A stretch of DNA of 64,000 nucleotides from contig NZ_KQ948764.1 in assembly GCF_001514205.1 (NCBI RefSeq), positions 443,882 through 507,881 of the forward strand, given 5' to 3'. The position numbers and the translations under genes were made by a program. Positions 18,980 through 27,326 of the stretch are shown piece after piece. The notes beneath the pieces were generated by a model. The model worked only from the letters and a program-made list of their open reading frames with translations, was not told the origin of the DNA and did no database searches. Source of the stretch: Streptomyces griseoruber. Lineage in GTDB: Bacteria > Actinomycetota > Actinomycetes > Streptomycetales > Streptomycetaceae. Each line of letters begins with the position of its first letter. The stretch's first letter is position 1.

Positions 18980-19714
18980 ATGATCGGCAACTGGAACGGG
19001 GCCGTCCGCAAGGCTCTGCGCAGCCCTTCGGCACCGGTGACGTACGGGCTGATCGCCCTGTGCTGTCTGGTCTTCGTGATCGGCCCGGCCTCGGGGCTCG
19101 ATCCGGCGTACGGCACCGGGGACGGGCTGATGGCCGCCCAGCGGGCCTATTTCCGCCGCTGGGGCGTGGTCCCGGTGGAACTCTTCACGGGCTCCGCGCG
19201 CGCGGTCCTGACCCCCGCCACCGCCCTCTTCGTCCACGGGAGCTGGGTGCACCTGCTGGGCAACATGCTCTTCCTGTACGTCTTCGGGGCCATGACCGAG
19301 GAGCGGATGGGCCGCGTCGAGTTCACCTTCTTCTACCTGGGCTGCGGCTGCCTCGCCCTGCTCGGGTACGCGGCCGCGCACTCCGGGTCGCCGCAGTCGC
19401 TGGTGGGAGCCTCCGGGGCGATCTCGGCGGTCCTCGGCGCGTTCCTGTACCTGTTCCCGCGGGCCCGGGTGACCAGCCTGCTGCCGTTCCTGTTCTTCCT
19501 GCCGCTGCGCTTCCCGGCGTGGGTGGTGCTGCCGTTCTGGGCGGCGCTCCAGTGGATCGCGGTGGGGCAGGCGGACCAGGGGCCCGGGGTGGCGTATCTG
19601 GCGCACCTGGTGGGCTTCGGGCTGGGCTTCGCCTACGCGTGGGCGCGTTTCGGCCGTACGACTAGAGTGAGGGCCGCCCCAGCTCCGGCCCCCGAGGGAG
19701 AGAACCAGCCGTGA
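18980..19714 (+). CDS. rhomboid-family intramembrane serine protease
   Basis: A 244-residue polytopic membrane protein with the rhomboid signature: HGSWVHLLGNM in helix 2, the nucleophile Ser145 in GASGAISAV, and His209 in YLAHLVGFGLG. It cleaves substrates within or near the membrane. The ATG at 18980 is the best start, although GTG at 18974 is in frame and no strong ribosome site separates them. It ends with GTGA, overlapping the next gene by 4 nt, so translation is coupled to the Lrp-type ligand-binding protein. Substrate unknown. Confidence 0.9.
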   Translation: MIGNWNGAVRKALRSPSAPVTYGLIALCCLVFVIGPASGLDPAYGTGDGLMAAQRAYFRRWGVVPVELFTGSARAVLTPATALFVHGSWVHLLGNMLFLYVFGAMTEERMGRVEFTFFYLGCGCLALLGYAAAHSGSPQSLVGASGAISAVLGAFLYLFPRARVTSLLPFLFFLPLRFPAWVVLPFWAALQWIAVGQADQGPGVAYLAHLVGFGLGFAYAWARFGRTTRVRAAPAPAPEGENQP

Positions 19715-19992
19715 TCACCGCGATCGTCCTCATCAAGACCAGTGTGGACCGGATCCCCGAGATCGCCGAGCGGATCGCCGCGCTGGACTCCGTGAGCGAG
19801 GTGTTCTCCGTGACCGGGACCTACGACCTGATCGCCATGGTCCGGGTGAAGCAGCACGAGGACCTCGCGGAGGCCATCCCGGGCAGCATCAGCAAGATCC
19901 CCGGTGTCGAGGCCACGGACACGCACGTGGCGTTCCGTACGTACTCCCAGCACGACCTGGAGGCGGCGTTCGCGATCGGCCTGGACTCCTGA
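19711..19992 (+). CDS. stand-alone Lrp/AsnC ligand-binding (RAM) domain protein
   Basis: A 93-residue protein made entirely of the Lrp/AsnC effector-binding domain: beta-strand ITAIVLIKT, then VTGTYDLIAMVRV, the amino-acid binding loop of the RAM fold, and a final strand THVAFRTYS. No helix-turn-helix is present, so it should not bind DNA itself. Such proteins form ring oligomers and may sense amino acids or modulate full-length Lrp proteins. GTG start overlaps the rhomboid stop (GTGA). The pairing with a rhomboid protease is unusual and unexplained. Confidence 0.88.
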   Translation: MITAIVLIKTSVDRIPEIAERIAALDSVSEVFSVTGTYDLIAMVRVKQHEDLAEAIPGSISKIPGVEATDTHVAFRTYSQHDLEAAFAIGLDS

Positions 19993-20025
19993 CCGGCTGA
20001 ACACCGCCTCCGGCGGAAGAGCGCG

Positions 20026-21387
20026 TCACACCGCCGGGACGCAGCGGCCCTCCTCCGTCCGGTACGTCCACTTCGGACCCTCGGTCACCAGTTCGCGTAC
20101 GGCCGCGACGAAACGGTCCACGTGCTCGTCGGGGGTGCCCGCGCCGAAGCTCACCCGGATGGCGTTGAGGGACTTCTCGCCCGGGGCCGCCTCGGGGGCG
20201 CCGCACTCTCCCTGCGTCTGGGGGTCGCTGCCCAGGAGCGTGCGGACCAGGGGGTGGGCGCAGAACAGGCCGTCGCGGACACCGATGCCGTACTCGGCGG
20301 ACAGGGCCGCGGCGAAGTGGGAGCTGTTCCAGCCCTCGACCACGAAGGAGATCACGCCGACCCGCGGGGCGTCGTCGCCGAACAGGGACAGGATCCTGAC
20401 CTGCGGAACCTCGGCGAGGCCCGCGCGGACCCGGCTGATCAGGTGCTGCTCACGGGCGACGAGGGCGTCGAAGCCGGCCTCCGTGAGGGCCTTGCAGGCC
20501 GAGGCGATGGAGTAGGCGCCGATGACGTTCGGGGAGCCGGCCTCGTGGCGGGCCGCGGTCTCGTGCCACTCCACGTCCACTCCCCCGTCCTCGCGCCGGG
20601 TGACCTTGCGGCTGGCGCCGCCGCCCGCGAGGTAGGGGTCGGCCGCCCGGAGCCAGTCGGCGCGGCCGGCCAGCACGCCGGAGCCGAACGGGGCGTACAG
20701 CTTGTGGCCGGAGAAGGCCACGTAGTCGACGTCCAGGTCGCGGACGGACACCGGGTGGTGCGGGGCGAGCTGGGCCGCGTCCAGGACGATCCGGGCCCCG
20801 TGCGCGTGGGCGGCCGCCGCGAGCTCGCGCACGGGCCACAGCTCGCCGGTGACGTTCGAGGCGCCGGTGACGCAGACCAGGGCCGGGCCGTGCGGGTCAC
20901 GGGCGGCGAGGGCGCGCTCCAGGGTCTCGACGGCCTGGCGCGGGGTGCGCGGGGCGTCCAGGTAGGTGACCCGGGCGTCCTTCCAGGGCAGCAGGCTGGC
21001 GTGGTGCTCGGTCTCGAAGACGAAGACCTGGCAGCCGGCCGGGAGGGCGGCGGCCAGGAGGTTCAGGGAGTCGGTGGTGGAACGGGTGAAGACCAGCTGG
21101 TCGTCCTCGCGGCAGTCCAGGAACTCGGTGACCGTGCGGCGGGCGTTCTCGAAGAGGTCCGTGGAGAGCTGGGAGAGGTAGCCGGCGCCGCGGTGGACGC
21201 TGCCGTAGTACGGGGCGTAGGCCGCCACGTCGTCCCAGACGCGCTGGAGCGCGGGGGCGCTGGCGGCGTAGTCGAGCGCCGCGTAGGTGACCTCGCCGCC
21301 GGTGACGAGCGGGACGGTGACATCCCGGCCCAGAACGGGCAGCGGGGCACAAACGGTCGGGTGGGAGGCAGCGGTGACGACAGACAT
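20026..21387 (-). CDS. class V PLP-dependent aminotransferase / cysteine desulfurase-like, SAM-riboswitch controlled
   Basis: A 453-residue fold-type I PLP enzyme. Lys229 in SGHKLYAPFG holds PLP; Asp203 in VLDAAQ contacts the pyridine nitrogen; TEHHASLLPW matches the His that stacks on PLP in cysteine desulfurases and selenocysteine lyases. The C-terminal active-site loop reads GLFCAHPLV, with a Cys where desulfurases carry their nucleophile, but the surroundings differ from IscS and SufS. A SAM-IV riboswitch (21561-21668) precedes it, tying it to methionine/SAM status. I infer a role in sulfur amino-acid metabolism; the reaction is not known. Confidence 0.85.
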   Translation of the reverse strand: MSVVTAASHPTVCAPLPVLGRDVTVPLVTGGEVTYAALDYAASAPALQRVWDDVAAYAPYYGSVHRGAGYLSQLSTDLFENARRTVTEFLDCREDDQLVFTRSTTDSLNLLAAALPAGCQVFVFETEHHASLLPWKDARVTYLDAPRTPRQAVETLERALAARDPHGPALVCVTGASNVTGELWPVRELAAAAHAHGARIVLDAAQLAPHHPVSVRDLDVDYVAFSGHKLYAPFGSGVLAGRADWLRAADPYLAGGGASRKVTRREDGGVDVEWHETAARHEAGSPNVIGAYSIASACKALTEAGFDALVAREQHLISRVRAGLAEVPQVRILSLFGDDAPRVGVISFVVEGWNSSHFAAALSAEYGIGVRDGLFCAHPLVRTLLGSDPQTQGECGAPEAAPGEKSLNAIRVSFGAGTPDEHVDRFVAAVRELVTEGPKWTYRTEEGRCVPAV

Positions 21388-21530
21388 GGCGAACTCCTGT
21401 GAGAGGCAGGCGAATTCACCGCGCCGGACGGTACGTCGACGGCACGGGAGAAGAGGAAAAGGGGTGTGCGGAGGCGGGGCTCGGCGCCCTATCGCATTCG
21501 CTTGCTCACAGAAGGCTCCCTCGAGACCCA

Positions 21531-21554
21531 GGACCCCTGGTGTGCGAGGGGTCC
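21531..21554 (-). other. hairpin in the expression platform of the SAM-IV riboswitch
   Basis: GGACCCC (21531-21537) pairs exactly with GGGGTCC (21548-21554) around a 10-nt loop, directly downstream of the aptamer on the minus strand. It is placed to act as a terminator or as part of a switching stem before the aminotransferase start at 21387. Confidence 0.5.
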
Positions 21555-21560
21555 GCGCTT

Positions 21561-21668
21561 GCCGTGGACCTCGCTGCCCACGGCCTGGTCTTCACCCGGG
21601 GCACCCCGCCACGGACGGAGGGTTGCCGGACAGTCGGCCGGGGCCTCATGACTGTCACTCATGACCTG
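21561..21668 (-). ncRNA. SAM-IV riboswitch
   Basis: On the minus strand the region reads GGTCATGAGTGAC, then GGCCCCGGCC, CCGGCAACCCTCC, GGCGGGGTGCCCCGGGTGA and AGACC, which is the conserved order of an actinobacterial SAM-IV aptamer: outer stem closed by GGTC/GACC, the SAM-binding core, and the extra 3' stem (GCCGTGG...CCACGGC, 21561-21584). It lies 174-281 nt before the aminotransferase start. SAM binding is expected to lower expression. The call is by motif recognition, not covariance search. Confidence 0.85.
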
Positions 21669-21691
21669 TACAGGAACGTACGGGAAGTGAT

Positions 21692-21729
21692 CGCGGTCCC
21701 GCAACTCGTGTCCGAATGACGGGACCGCG
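21692..21729 (-). terminator. terminator-like hairpin after trpD
   Basis: CGCGGTCCCG (21692-21701) and CGGGACCGCG (21720-21729) make a perfect 10-bp stem with an 18-nt loop, 11 nt past the trpD stop and upstream of the riboswitch on the same strand. It separates the two transcripts. Confidence 0.65.
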
Positions 21730-21739
21730 ACACGCACGG

Positions 21740-22804
21740 TCAGGCGTGGGTGGCGGCCACCCAGCGCTCCAGGGCCTGCTTGGCGGCGCCCGAGTCGATG
21801 GACTCCGCCGCCCGGTCCATGCCGGACCGGATCTGCTCCGCCAGGGTGCCCGTGCCCGGTTCCAGGGCGACCAGGGCGGCCGCCGAGTTCAGCAGCACGG
21901 CGTCCCGCACGGGGCCCTGTTCGCCGTCCAGGAGGCGGCGGGCGACCTCCGCGTTGTACGACGGGTCGCCGCCCCGCAGGGCCTCCACCGGCACCAGCTC
22001 GACGCCGACGTCCCGCGGGTCGAAGACCTCCTCGGTGACCTTGCCGTCGCGGACCACCCACACCCGGGAGGTGGCCGTGGTGGTCAGCTCGTCGAGGCCG
22101 TCGTCGCCCCGGAACACCAGGGAGGAGTGGCCGCGCTCGGCGAAGACGCCCGCGACGACCGGCGCCATGCGCGGGTCCGCGACCCCGACCGCCTGGGCCC
22201 GCACCCGGGCCGGGTTGGTCAGCGGGCCGAGGATGTTGAAGACCGTGCGGATGCCCAACTGGCCGCGGGCGGCGCCCGCGTGACGCAGCGCCGGATGGAA
22301 CTTGATCGCGAAACAGAAGGTGATCCCGGCCTCCCGGGCCACCTCGGCCACCCGCGCCGGGGTCAGCTCCAGATTGACGCCCAGCTTCTCCAGCACGTCC
22401 GAGGCCCCGGAGGCGGAGGACGCGGCCCGGTTGCCGTGCTTGACGACGGTGGCACCGCTGCCGGCGACCACGATCGCCGACATGGTGGAGATGTTCACCG
22501 TCTTGGCGCCGTCGCCGCCGGTGCCGACGATGTCGACGGTCCGGCCCGGCACCTCGATCGTGTTGGCGTGCTCGTACATCGTCCGCACGAGCCCGTTGAT
22601 CTCCTCGACGGTCTCGCCCTTGGCCCGCAGCGCCACCACGAACCCGGCGATCTGCGCGTCCGTCGCCTCCCCGCGCATGATCCGGTCCATCGCCCACGCG
22701 GTGGCGTCGGCGCTCTGGTCACGGCCGTACAGCAGGGCGTTCAGGACGTCGGGCCAGGAACGGCCCGCCGCGGTGTCGCCTCCAGCGGGGGTCACAGCGT
22801 TCAT
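21740..22804 (-). CDS. trpD: anthranilate phosphoribosyltransferase
   Basis: From ATG at 22804 the product has 354 residues. It transfers phosphoribose from PRPP to anthranilate, the second committed step of tryptophan synthesis. [14 protein letters not shown] (94-107) is the PRPP/anthranilate signature, [18 protein letters not shown] the second conserved block, and [11 protein letters not shown] the third. AGGAG lies 6 nt before the ATG, which rules out the upstream extension to 22900. The gene stands alone rather than in a trp operon, between qcrB (upstream, behind a terminator) and the riboswitch-controlled aminotransferase. Confidence 0.95.
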   Translation of the reverse strand: MNAVTPAGGDTAAGRSWPDVLNALLYGRDQSADATAWAMDRIMRGEATDAQIAGFVVALRAKGETVEEINGLVRTMYEHANTIEVPGRTVDIVGTGGDGAKTVNISTMSAIVVAGSGATVVKHGNRAASSASGASDVLEKLGVNLELTPARVAEVAREAGITFCFAIKFHPALRHAGAARGQLGIRTVFNILGPLTNPARVRAQAVGVADPRMAPVVAGVFAERGHSSLVFRGDDGLDELTTTATSRVWVVRDGKVTEEVFDPRDVGVELVPVEALRGGDPSYNAEVARRLLDGEQGPVRDAVLLNSAAALVALEPGTGTLAEQIRSGMDRAAESIDSGAAKQALERWVAATHA

Positions 22805-22864
22805 AGCCGCTCCTGGGTGTCGTAGAACCATGTGGGGCCACCTTATCCAGGCCAGGGCACCGCG

Positions 22865-22897
22865 AAGGGCCCCGTCCGAACACCGGACGGGGCCCTT
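22865..22897. terminator. strong terminator after qcrB
   Basis: AAGGGCCCCGTCCG and CGGACGGGGCCCTT form a perfect 14-bp stem with loop AACAC, 28 nt past the qcrB stop. It closes the ctaE-qcrCAB operon before trpD. Confidence 0.85.
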
Positions 22898-22924
22898 CAC
22901 TCGTGGCGTGGCGACGCCGGACGA

Positions 22925-24562
22925 TCAGTGGTGGCCGTGGCCGCTCGTGATCTCCTTGTACTCCTCGACGGTCGGCTTCGGGATCTGCTGGTCCTCGCCG
23001 AAGTACGCGCCGCTGATCTTGGCACGCAGCTTCTCGGACCGCTTGATCTTGCGCTCGACACCGTTCTCGTCGACCGCCGGGCCGACCGCGGCCGGCTCGT
23101 ACTGCTCGTGCGCCGTGAGGGTGAAGAGCTGCTCCTGGCTGAGCGGCTCGTGGACCTCGATGAACTCACCGTGCGGCAGGCGCTTGATGGTGCCGGTCTC
23201 ACGACCGTGCAGCACCTTGTCCTTGTCGCGGCGCTGGAGGCCGAGGCAGATGCGCTTGGTGAGGATGTACGCGATGACCGGTCCGACGAAGAAGAAGATC
23301 CGGACGAACCAGGTGATCGAGTTGATCGACAGGTGGAAGTGGGTGGCCCACAGGTCGTTGCCACCGCCGACCAGCGTGATCATGTACATCGTGACCCAGG
23401 CGACGCCCAGCGCGGTGCGCGTGGGGGCGTTGCGCGGACGGTCCAGGATGTGGTGCTCGCGCTTGTCGCCGGTGATCCACGACTCGATGAACGGGTAGAG
23501 CGCGAGCGCCGCGAGGACGACACCGAACAGGACCAGCGGGATGAAGACGCCCAGGACCAGCGTGTGGCCCCAGATGTTGACCTCCCAGCCGGGCATGAAG
23601 CGGATCAGACCCTCGGCGAAGCCCATGTACCAGTCGGGCTGGGCGCCGGTGGACACCTGGTCCGGCCGGTAGGGGCCGAAGACCCACACCGGGTTGATCT
23701 GGGCGAGCGCCGCGATGGCGGCGATCGTGCCGAAGACCAGGAAGAAGAAGCCGCCCGCCTTCGCCATGTACACGGGCAGCAGCGGCATGCCGACGACGTT
23801 CTTGTTGGTCTTGCCGGGGCCCGCGAACTGCGTGTGCTTGTGGTAGAAGACCAGGATCAGGTGGCCCACCACCAGGCCGAGCATGATGCCCGGCAGCAGC
23901 AGGATGTGGATCGAGTAGAACCGCGCCACGAAGTCGTGGCCCGGGAACTCCCCGCCGAAGAGGAACATCGAGATGTACGTGCCGACGATCGGCATCGACA
24001 GGATGGCGCCCTCGGTGAAGCGGACACCGGTGCCGGAGAGCAGGTCGTCCGGGAGCGAGTAACCGGTGAAACCGGTGAACATGCCCAGGACGAACAGCAG
24101 GAAGCCGAACAGCCAGTTGATCTCACGCGGCTTGCGGAACGCGCCGGTGAAGAACACCCGCATCATGTGCACGAACATGCCGGCGAGGAAGATCAGCGCC
24201 GACCAGTGGTGGATCTGCCGGATGAGCAGACCACCGCGCACATCGAAGGAGATGTGCATGGTCGAGTTGAACGCCTCGGACATCAGCTGTCCCTGCAGCG
24301 GGACGTAGCTGCCGTGGTACTCCACCTCGTTCATCGACGGGTGGAAGAACAGCGTCAGATACACACCCGTGAGGATGATGATGATGAAGCTGTACAGGCA
24401 GATCTCGCCCAGCATGAACGACCAGTGGTCGGGGAAGATCTTGCGCATGTTGGCCTTGGCGAGGGAGTAGATCCCCAGCCGGCCGTCGGCCCAGTCGGCG
24501 ACCCGCTCGCCGGCCGGCGCCTTCCCGCGTTCGCGGGACTGTGCGTTCTCGTTGGTGCTCAT
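22925..24562 (-). CDS. qcrB: cytochrome b subunit of the bc1 complex
   Basis: A 545-residue membrane protein of the cytochrome bc1 complex, which passes electrons from menaquinol to the diheme cytochrome c. It has the actinobacterial pattern: an N-terminal cytosolic arm, about eight to nine helices, paired heme-binding histidines (RQIHHWSA and GLVVGHLILVFYHKH), and the PDWY quinol-site motif near residue 310. A soluble His-rich C-terminal extension (after about 450) is typical of actinobacteria. The ATG overlaps the qcrA stop as ATGA, so it is translated after qcrA. A strong terminator follows. Confidence 0.97.
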   Translation of the reverse strand: MSTNENAQSRERGKAPAGERVADWADGRLGIYSLAKANMRKIFPDHWSFMLGEICLYSFIIIILTGVYLTLFFHPSMNEVEYHGSYVPLQGQLMSEAFNSTMHISFDVRGGLLIRQIHHWSALIFLAGMFVHMMRVFFTGAFRKPREINWLFGFLLFVLGMFTGFTGYSLPDDLLSGTGVRFTEGAILSMPIVGTYISMFLFGGEFPGHDFVARFYSIHILLLPGIMLGLVVGHLILVFYHKHTQFAGPGKTNKNVVGMPLLPVYMAKAGGFFFLVFGTIAAIAALAQINPVWVFGPYRPDQVSTGAQPDWYMGFAEGLIRFMPGWEVNIWGHTLVLGVFIPLVLFGVVLAALALYPFIESWITGDKREHHILDRPRNAPTRTALGVAWVTMYMITLVGGGNDLWATHFHLSINSITWFVRIFFFVGPVIAYILTKRICLGLQRRDKDKVLHGRETGTIKRLPHGEFIEVHEPLSQEQLFTLTAHEQYEPAAVGPAVDENGVERKIKRSEKLRAKISGAYFGEDQQIPKPTVEEYKEITSGHGHH

Positions 24563-25620
24563 CCGCGCTCCCAGAAGGCAGGACCGACGGGCTCTTCGAA
24601 GTCGCCGAGCGCCTCGAGGTAGCCCTCGTCGTTCACACCGATGCGCAGCTGCGGCAGGGCGTGACCGGCCGGGCCGAAGATGACCTTGGCGCCGTCGGAG
24701 AGGTCGAAGGTGGACTGGTGGCAGGGGCACAGCACGTGGTGCGTCTGCTGCTCGTACAGCGAGATGGGGCAGCCGACGTGGGTGCAGATCTTCGAGTAGG
24801 CCACGATGCCCTGGTGGGACCACTCGAGTTCCTGCTTGTCCTTGATGTCCGCCGGCTGGAGCCGGACGATCATCAGGGCCGCCTTGGCGATCTCGTTCTG
24901 GAAGTCCTCGTCGTGCTCCTCCAGGCCCTCGGGCTTGGCGAAGGTGAGCGAGCCGACGGCGACGTCCGAGGGACGCAGCGGCTCGTTCGTGTTCATGTTG
25001 ACGAGGAGCTTGCCCTTGGCCCACAGCGTGTGGCGCAGCTTGTCCTCCGGCAGCGGACCGAGGTCGCGCAGCAGCATGACGCCGGAGAGCGGGACCAGGG
25101 CGAGCGCGCCGAACATCGTGGTGCGGATCAGGCCGCGACGGCCGATCGCCGATTCCTTGGCGCCCTGCTTGAAGTCCGCGTGGACCTTCGCCCGGACCTC
25201 GGGCTCGGCCGCGATCGGGTGACGGTCGTCGGCTACCTCGACGTCCGACATCAGGGTGCGGGCCCAGTGGACCGCGCCGGCGCCGATGGTGAACAGCGCC
25301 GTGCCCAGGGTCAGACCCAGCGCGAAGTTCAGCGCGCTGACGTGCCCGATCGGGAAGACGAAGATCGACTTGTCGATCGGGATCGCGACGTACGAGACGA
25401 TGAAACCGACGGTGGCGAGCATCGACACCGTGAACAGCAGGGCGACCGCACGCTCGGACCGCTTGGCGGCCCGCTCGTCGATGTCCTGGATGCGGTGCTC
25501 GTGGGGCGGCAGTCCCGGGTCGGCGAACGGGTTCTTCTCGTCCGCGACGGCTACCCCACCGTGGCCGTGGCTGTCCTGCTCAGCGGGCAGGTTCTCTTCT
25601 GGAATGTCTTGGCTACTCAT
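24559..25620 (-). CDS. qcrA: Rieske iron-sulfur subunit of the bc1 complex
   Basis: From ATG at 25620 it has 353 residues. The C-terminal Rieske domain has both cluster boxes, CTHVGC and CPCHQS, which ligate the 2Fe-2S centre through two Cys and two His. The N-terminal half has three membrane helices, the actinobacterial form (other bacteria have one), and the third is preceded by a RR motif used for Tat insertion (GRRGLIRTT). It overlaps qcrC and qcrB by ATGA junctions at both ends, so the operon order is ctaE-qcrC-qcrA-qcrB. Confidence 0.97.
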   Translation of the reverse strand: MSSQDIPEENLPAEQDSHGHGGVAVADEKNPFADPGLPPHEHRIQDIDERAAKRSERAVALLFTVSMLATVGFIVSYVAIPIDKSIFVFPIGHVSALNFALGLTLGTALFTIGAGAVHWARTLMSDVEVADDRHPIAAEPEVRAKVHADFKQGAKESAIGRRGLIRTTMFGALALVPLSGVMLLRDLGPLPEDKLRHTLWAKGKLLVNMNTNEPLRPSDVAVGSLTFAKPEGLEEHDEDFQNEIAKAALMIVRLQPADIKDKQELEWSHQGIVAYSKICTHVGCPISLYEQQTHHVLCPCHQSTFDLSDGAKVIFGPAGHALPQLRIGVNDEGYLEALGDFEEPVGPAFWERG

Positions 25621-26429
25621 GACTTCTTGGCCTTTGCGGTCCGAGCGGCGACCCAGACGGCGACCGCGATCAACGCACCGAGACCGAAGATCCACGCGAA
25701 GAGACCCTCGCTGACCGGGCCGAGCCCGCCCAGCTCCAGACCGCCCGGGTTCACCGTCTCGTCGCTGTCGATCGCGTTCAGGTACGCGATGATGTCCTTC
25801 TTGTTCTGCTCCGTCAGCGTGGTGTCCGGGAAGGACGGCATGTTCTGCGGGCCGGTCTGCATGGCCTCGTAGATGTGCTTGGGGGCCACGCCCTCGAGCG
25901 TCGGGGCGTACTTGCCGTGGGTCAGGGCACCGCCCTTGCCGCCGGTCGTGTGGCACTGCGCGCAGTTGGTGCGGAACAGCTCGCCGCCCTTGGCGATGTC
26001 GGCGCCCTCCGTGCCGTACTCGGCCTCGGTGGGGACGTTCGGGCCGGCGCCGAGCGAGGCGATGTACGCGGCGAGCTGGTCGATCTCGGCCTGCGTGTAG
26101 ACGGCCTTCTTCGAGGGCACCTGGGCGCCCTGGGAGGTCGCGGCCGGCATACGCCCGGTGCCGACCTGGAAGTCGACGGCGGCGGCGCCCACGCCGACCA
26201 GGCTCGGGCCGTCGGAGCTGCCCTGACCCTTGGTGCCGTGGCAGCTGGCGCAGCCTACGGCGAAGAGCTTCTTGCCCTCGTCGATGGCCAGGGACTGGGC
26301 GGTTTCATCTGCCTGCGCCTTGCTCGCGGGCGCGAACGCGGCGTACAGCCCCCCCGTGCACGCCAGCGCGAGGAGTAGGACGACGAGCGCCGCCAGCGGA
26401 TGGCGTCGTCGTGCGGAGAGCTTTTTCAC
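25617..26429 (-). CDS. qcrC: diheme cytochrome c subunit of the bc1 complex
   Basis: A 270-residue membrane-anchored cytochrome cc. An N-terminal signal-anchor precedes two heme c sites, CASCH near residue 59 and CAQCH near 156, and a C-terminal helix (LFAWIFGLGALIAVAVWVA) anchors it. In actinobacteria this subunit replaces a soluble cytochrome c and wires the bc1 complex directly to the aa3 oxidase. ATG at 26429. Its stop overlaps the qcrA start (ATGA). The gap to ctaE upstream is 98 nt with no obvious terminator. Confidence 0.97.
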   Translation of the reverse strand: MKKLSARRRHPLAALVVLLLALACTGGLYAAFAPASKAQADETAQSLAIDEGKKLFAVGCASCHGTKGQGSSDGPSLVGVGAAAVDFQVGTGRMPAATSQGAQVPSKKAVYTQAEIDQLAAYIASLGAGPNVPTEAEYGTEGADIAKGGELFRTNCAQCHTTGGKGGALTHGKYAPTLEGVAPKHIYEAMQTGPQNMPSFPDTTLTEQNKKDIIAYLNAIDSDETVNPGGLELGGLGPVSEGLFAWIFGLGALIAVAVWVAARTAKAKKS

Positions 26430-26527
26430 GGATTACCCCGGTGTCAGGATCTTCTGCGTCGATGCTTCTGGTGTGTGCGCTCACGCGGTGCGAGGTGCGC
26501 GGCCGCGGGCGCGTGGAACGGGCCGGG

Positions 26528-27148
26528 CTACTTGATCATGTAGATCGTGGCGAAGAGGCCGATCCAGACGACATCGACGAAGTGCCAGTAGTAGGACACG
26601 ACGATCGCGGCGGTCGCCTGCTCGTGGGTGAACCTCTTGGCCGCGTAGGTACGTCCCAGGACCAGCAGGAAGGCGATGAGGCCGCCCGTCACGTGCAGTC
26701 CGTGGAAGCCGGTGGTCAGGTAGAAGACCGAGCCGTACGGGTCGGAGGAGAGCGAGAGCCCGTCCTTCTTCACCAGCTCGGTGTACTCGTAGATCTGACC
26801 GCCGACGAAGATCGCACCCATGATGAAGGTGATGATGAACCAGCCCCGGAGCTTCTTCACGTCACCGCGCTCGGCGGCGAAGACGCCGAGCTGGCAGGTG
26901 AGCGAGGAGAGCACCAGGATCGTGGTGTTCGTGGCCGAGAACGGGAAGTTCAGGGCCTCGGCCATTTCCTTCCAGTGCTCGGTACCCGTCACCGAACGCA
27001 GGGTGAAGTACATCGCGAAGAGGGCCGCGAAGAACATCAGCTCGGAACTCAGCCAGATGATGGTTCCGACGCTGGTGAGGTTCGGCCGATTGACCGACGG
27101 GTGCGCGTGCCCGGTTTCTACTGTCGTTGCTGTCGCCACGACCGACAT
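26528..27148 (-). CDS. ctaE: cytochrome c oxidase subunit III
   Basis: A 206-residue five-helix subunit III of the aa3-type oxidase, with the family motifs [10 protein letters not shown], a conserved Glu in [13 protein letters not shown], and FHGLHVTGG followed by [14 protein letters not shown] at the C-terminus. It is the first gene of the ctaE-qcrCAB operon, and the other cta genes are 2 kb away. Unusually, the ATG at 27148 lies inside a perfect 21-bp palindrome (27139-27159), and no Shine-Dalgarno sequence is at the normal distance; the nearest GAGGG is about 20 nt upstream. Confidence 0.96.
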   Translation of the reverse strand: MSVVATATTVETGHAHPSVNRPNLTSVGTIIWLSSELMFFAALFAMYFTLRSVTGTEHWKEMAEALNFPFSATNTTILVLSSLTCQLGVFAAERGDVKKLRGWFIITFIMGAIFVGGQIYEYTELVKKDGLSLSSDPYGSVFYLTTGFHGLHVTGGLIAFLLVLGRTYAAKRFTHEQATAAIVVSYYWHFVDVVWIGLFATIYMIK

Positions 27149-27159
27149 TATGTCGGTCG
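27139..27159. promoter_or_regulatory. perfect 21-bp palindrome over the ctaE start codon
   Basis: CGACCGACAT and ATGTCGGTCG are exact reverse complements around one central base. The ctaE ATG lies within one arm. It could be a repressor operator, or as RNA a hairpin that hides the start codon. It is in the divergent region between ctaE and the receiver gene at 27327. Confidence 0.6.
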
Positions 27160-27252
27160 CTTATCCCGCCCTCACTCCGGGGGGTGCCGTTCGGAGTGTT
27201 CGCAGGCCGTGTAGGGCCCGTATGGCCCATCGAAGTGGTGTTCCAAGCGCTG

Positions 27253-27279
27253 TTGACGAGGTGTTCAAGGGAGTAGCAT
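27253..27279 (+). promoter_or_regulatory. candidate promoter of the receiver-like gene
   Basis: TTGACG (27253-27258) and TAGCAT (27274-27279) resemble -35 and -10 elements but are only 15 nt apart, shorter than usual. They precede the start at 27327 by about 47 nt. Confidence 0.3.
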
Positions 27280-27326
27280 CCGCCGCATCGGTTCTGTCCG
27301 TACGACGCTGAGGTCACGGAGGAAGC

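Noticed and set aside
21399..21719. Plus-strand frame across the aminotransferase upstream region
   Set aside because: It is antisense to the SAM-IV riboswitch, whose conserved RNA blocks explain the sequence better.
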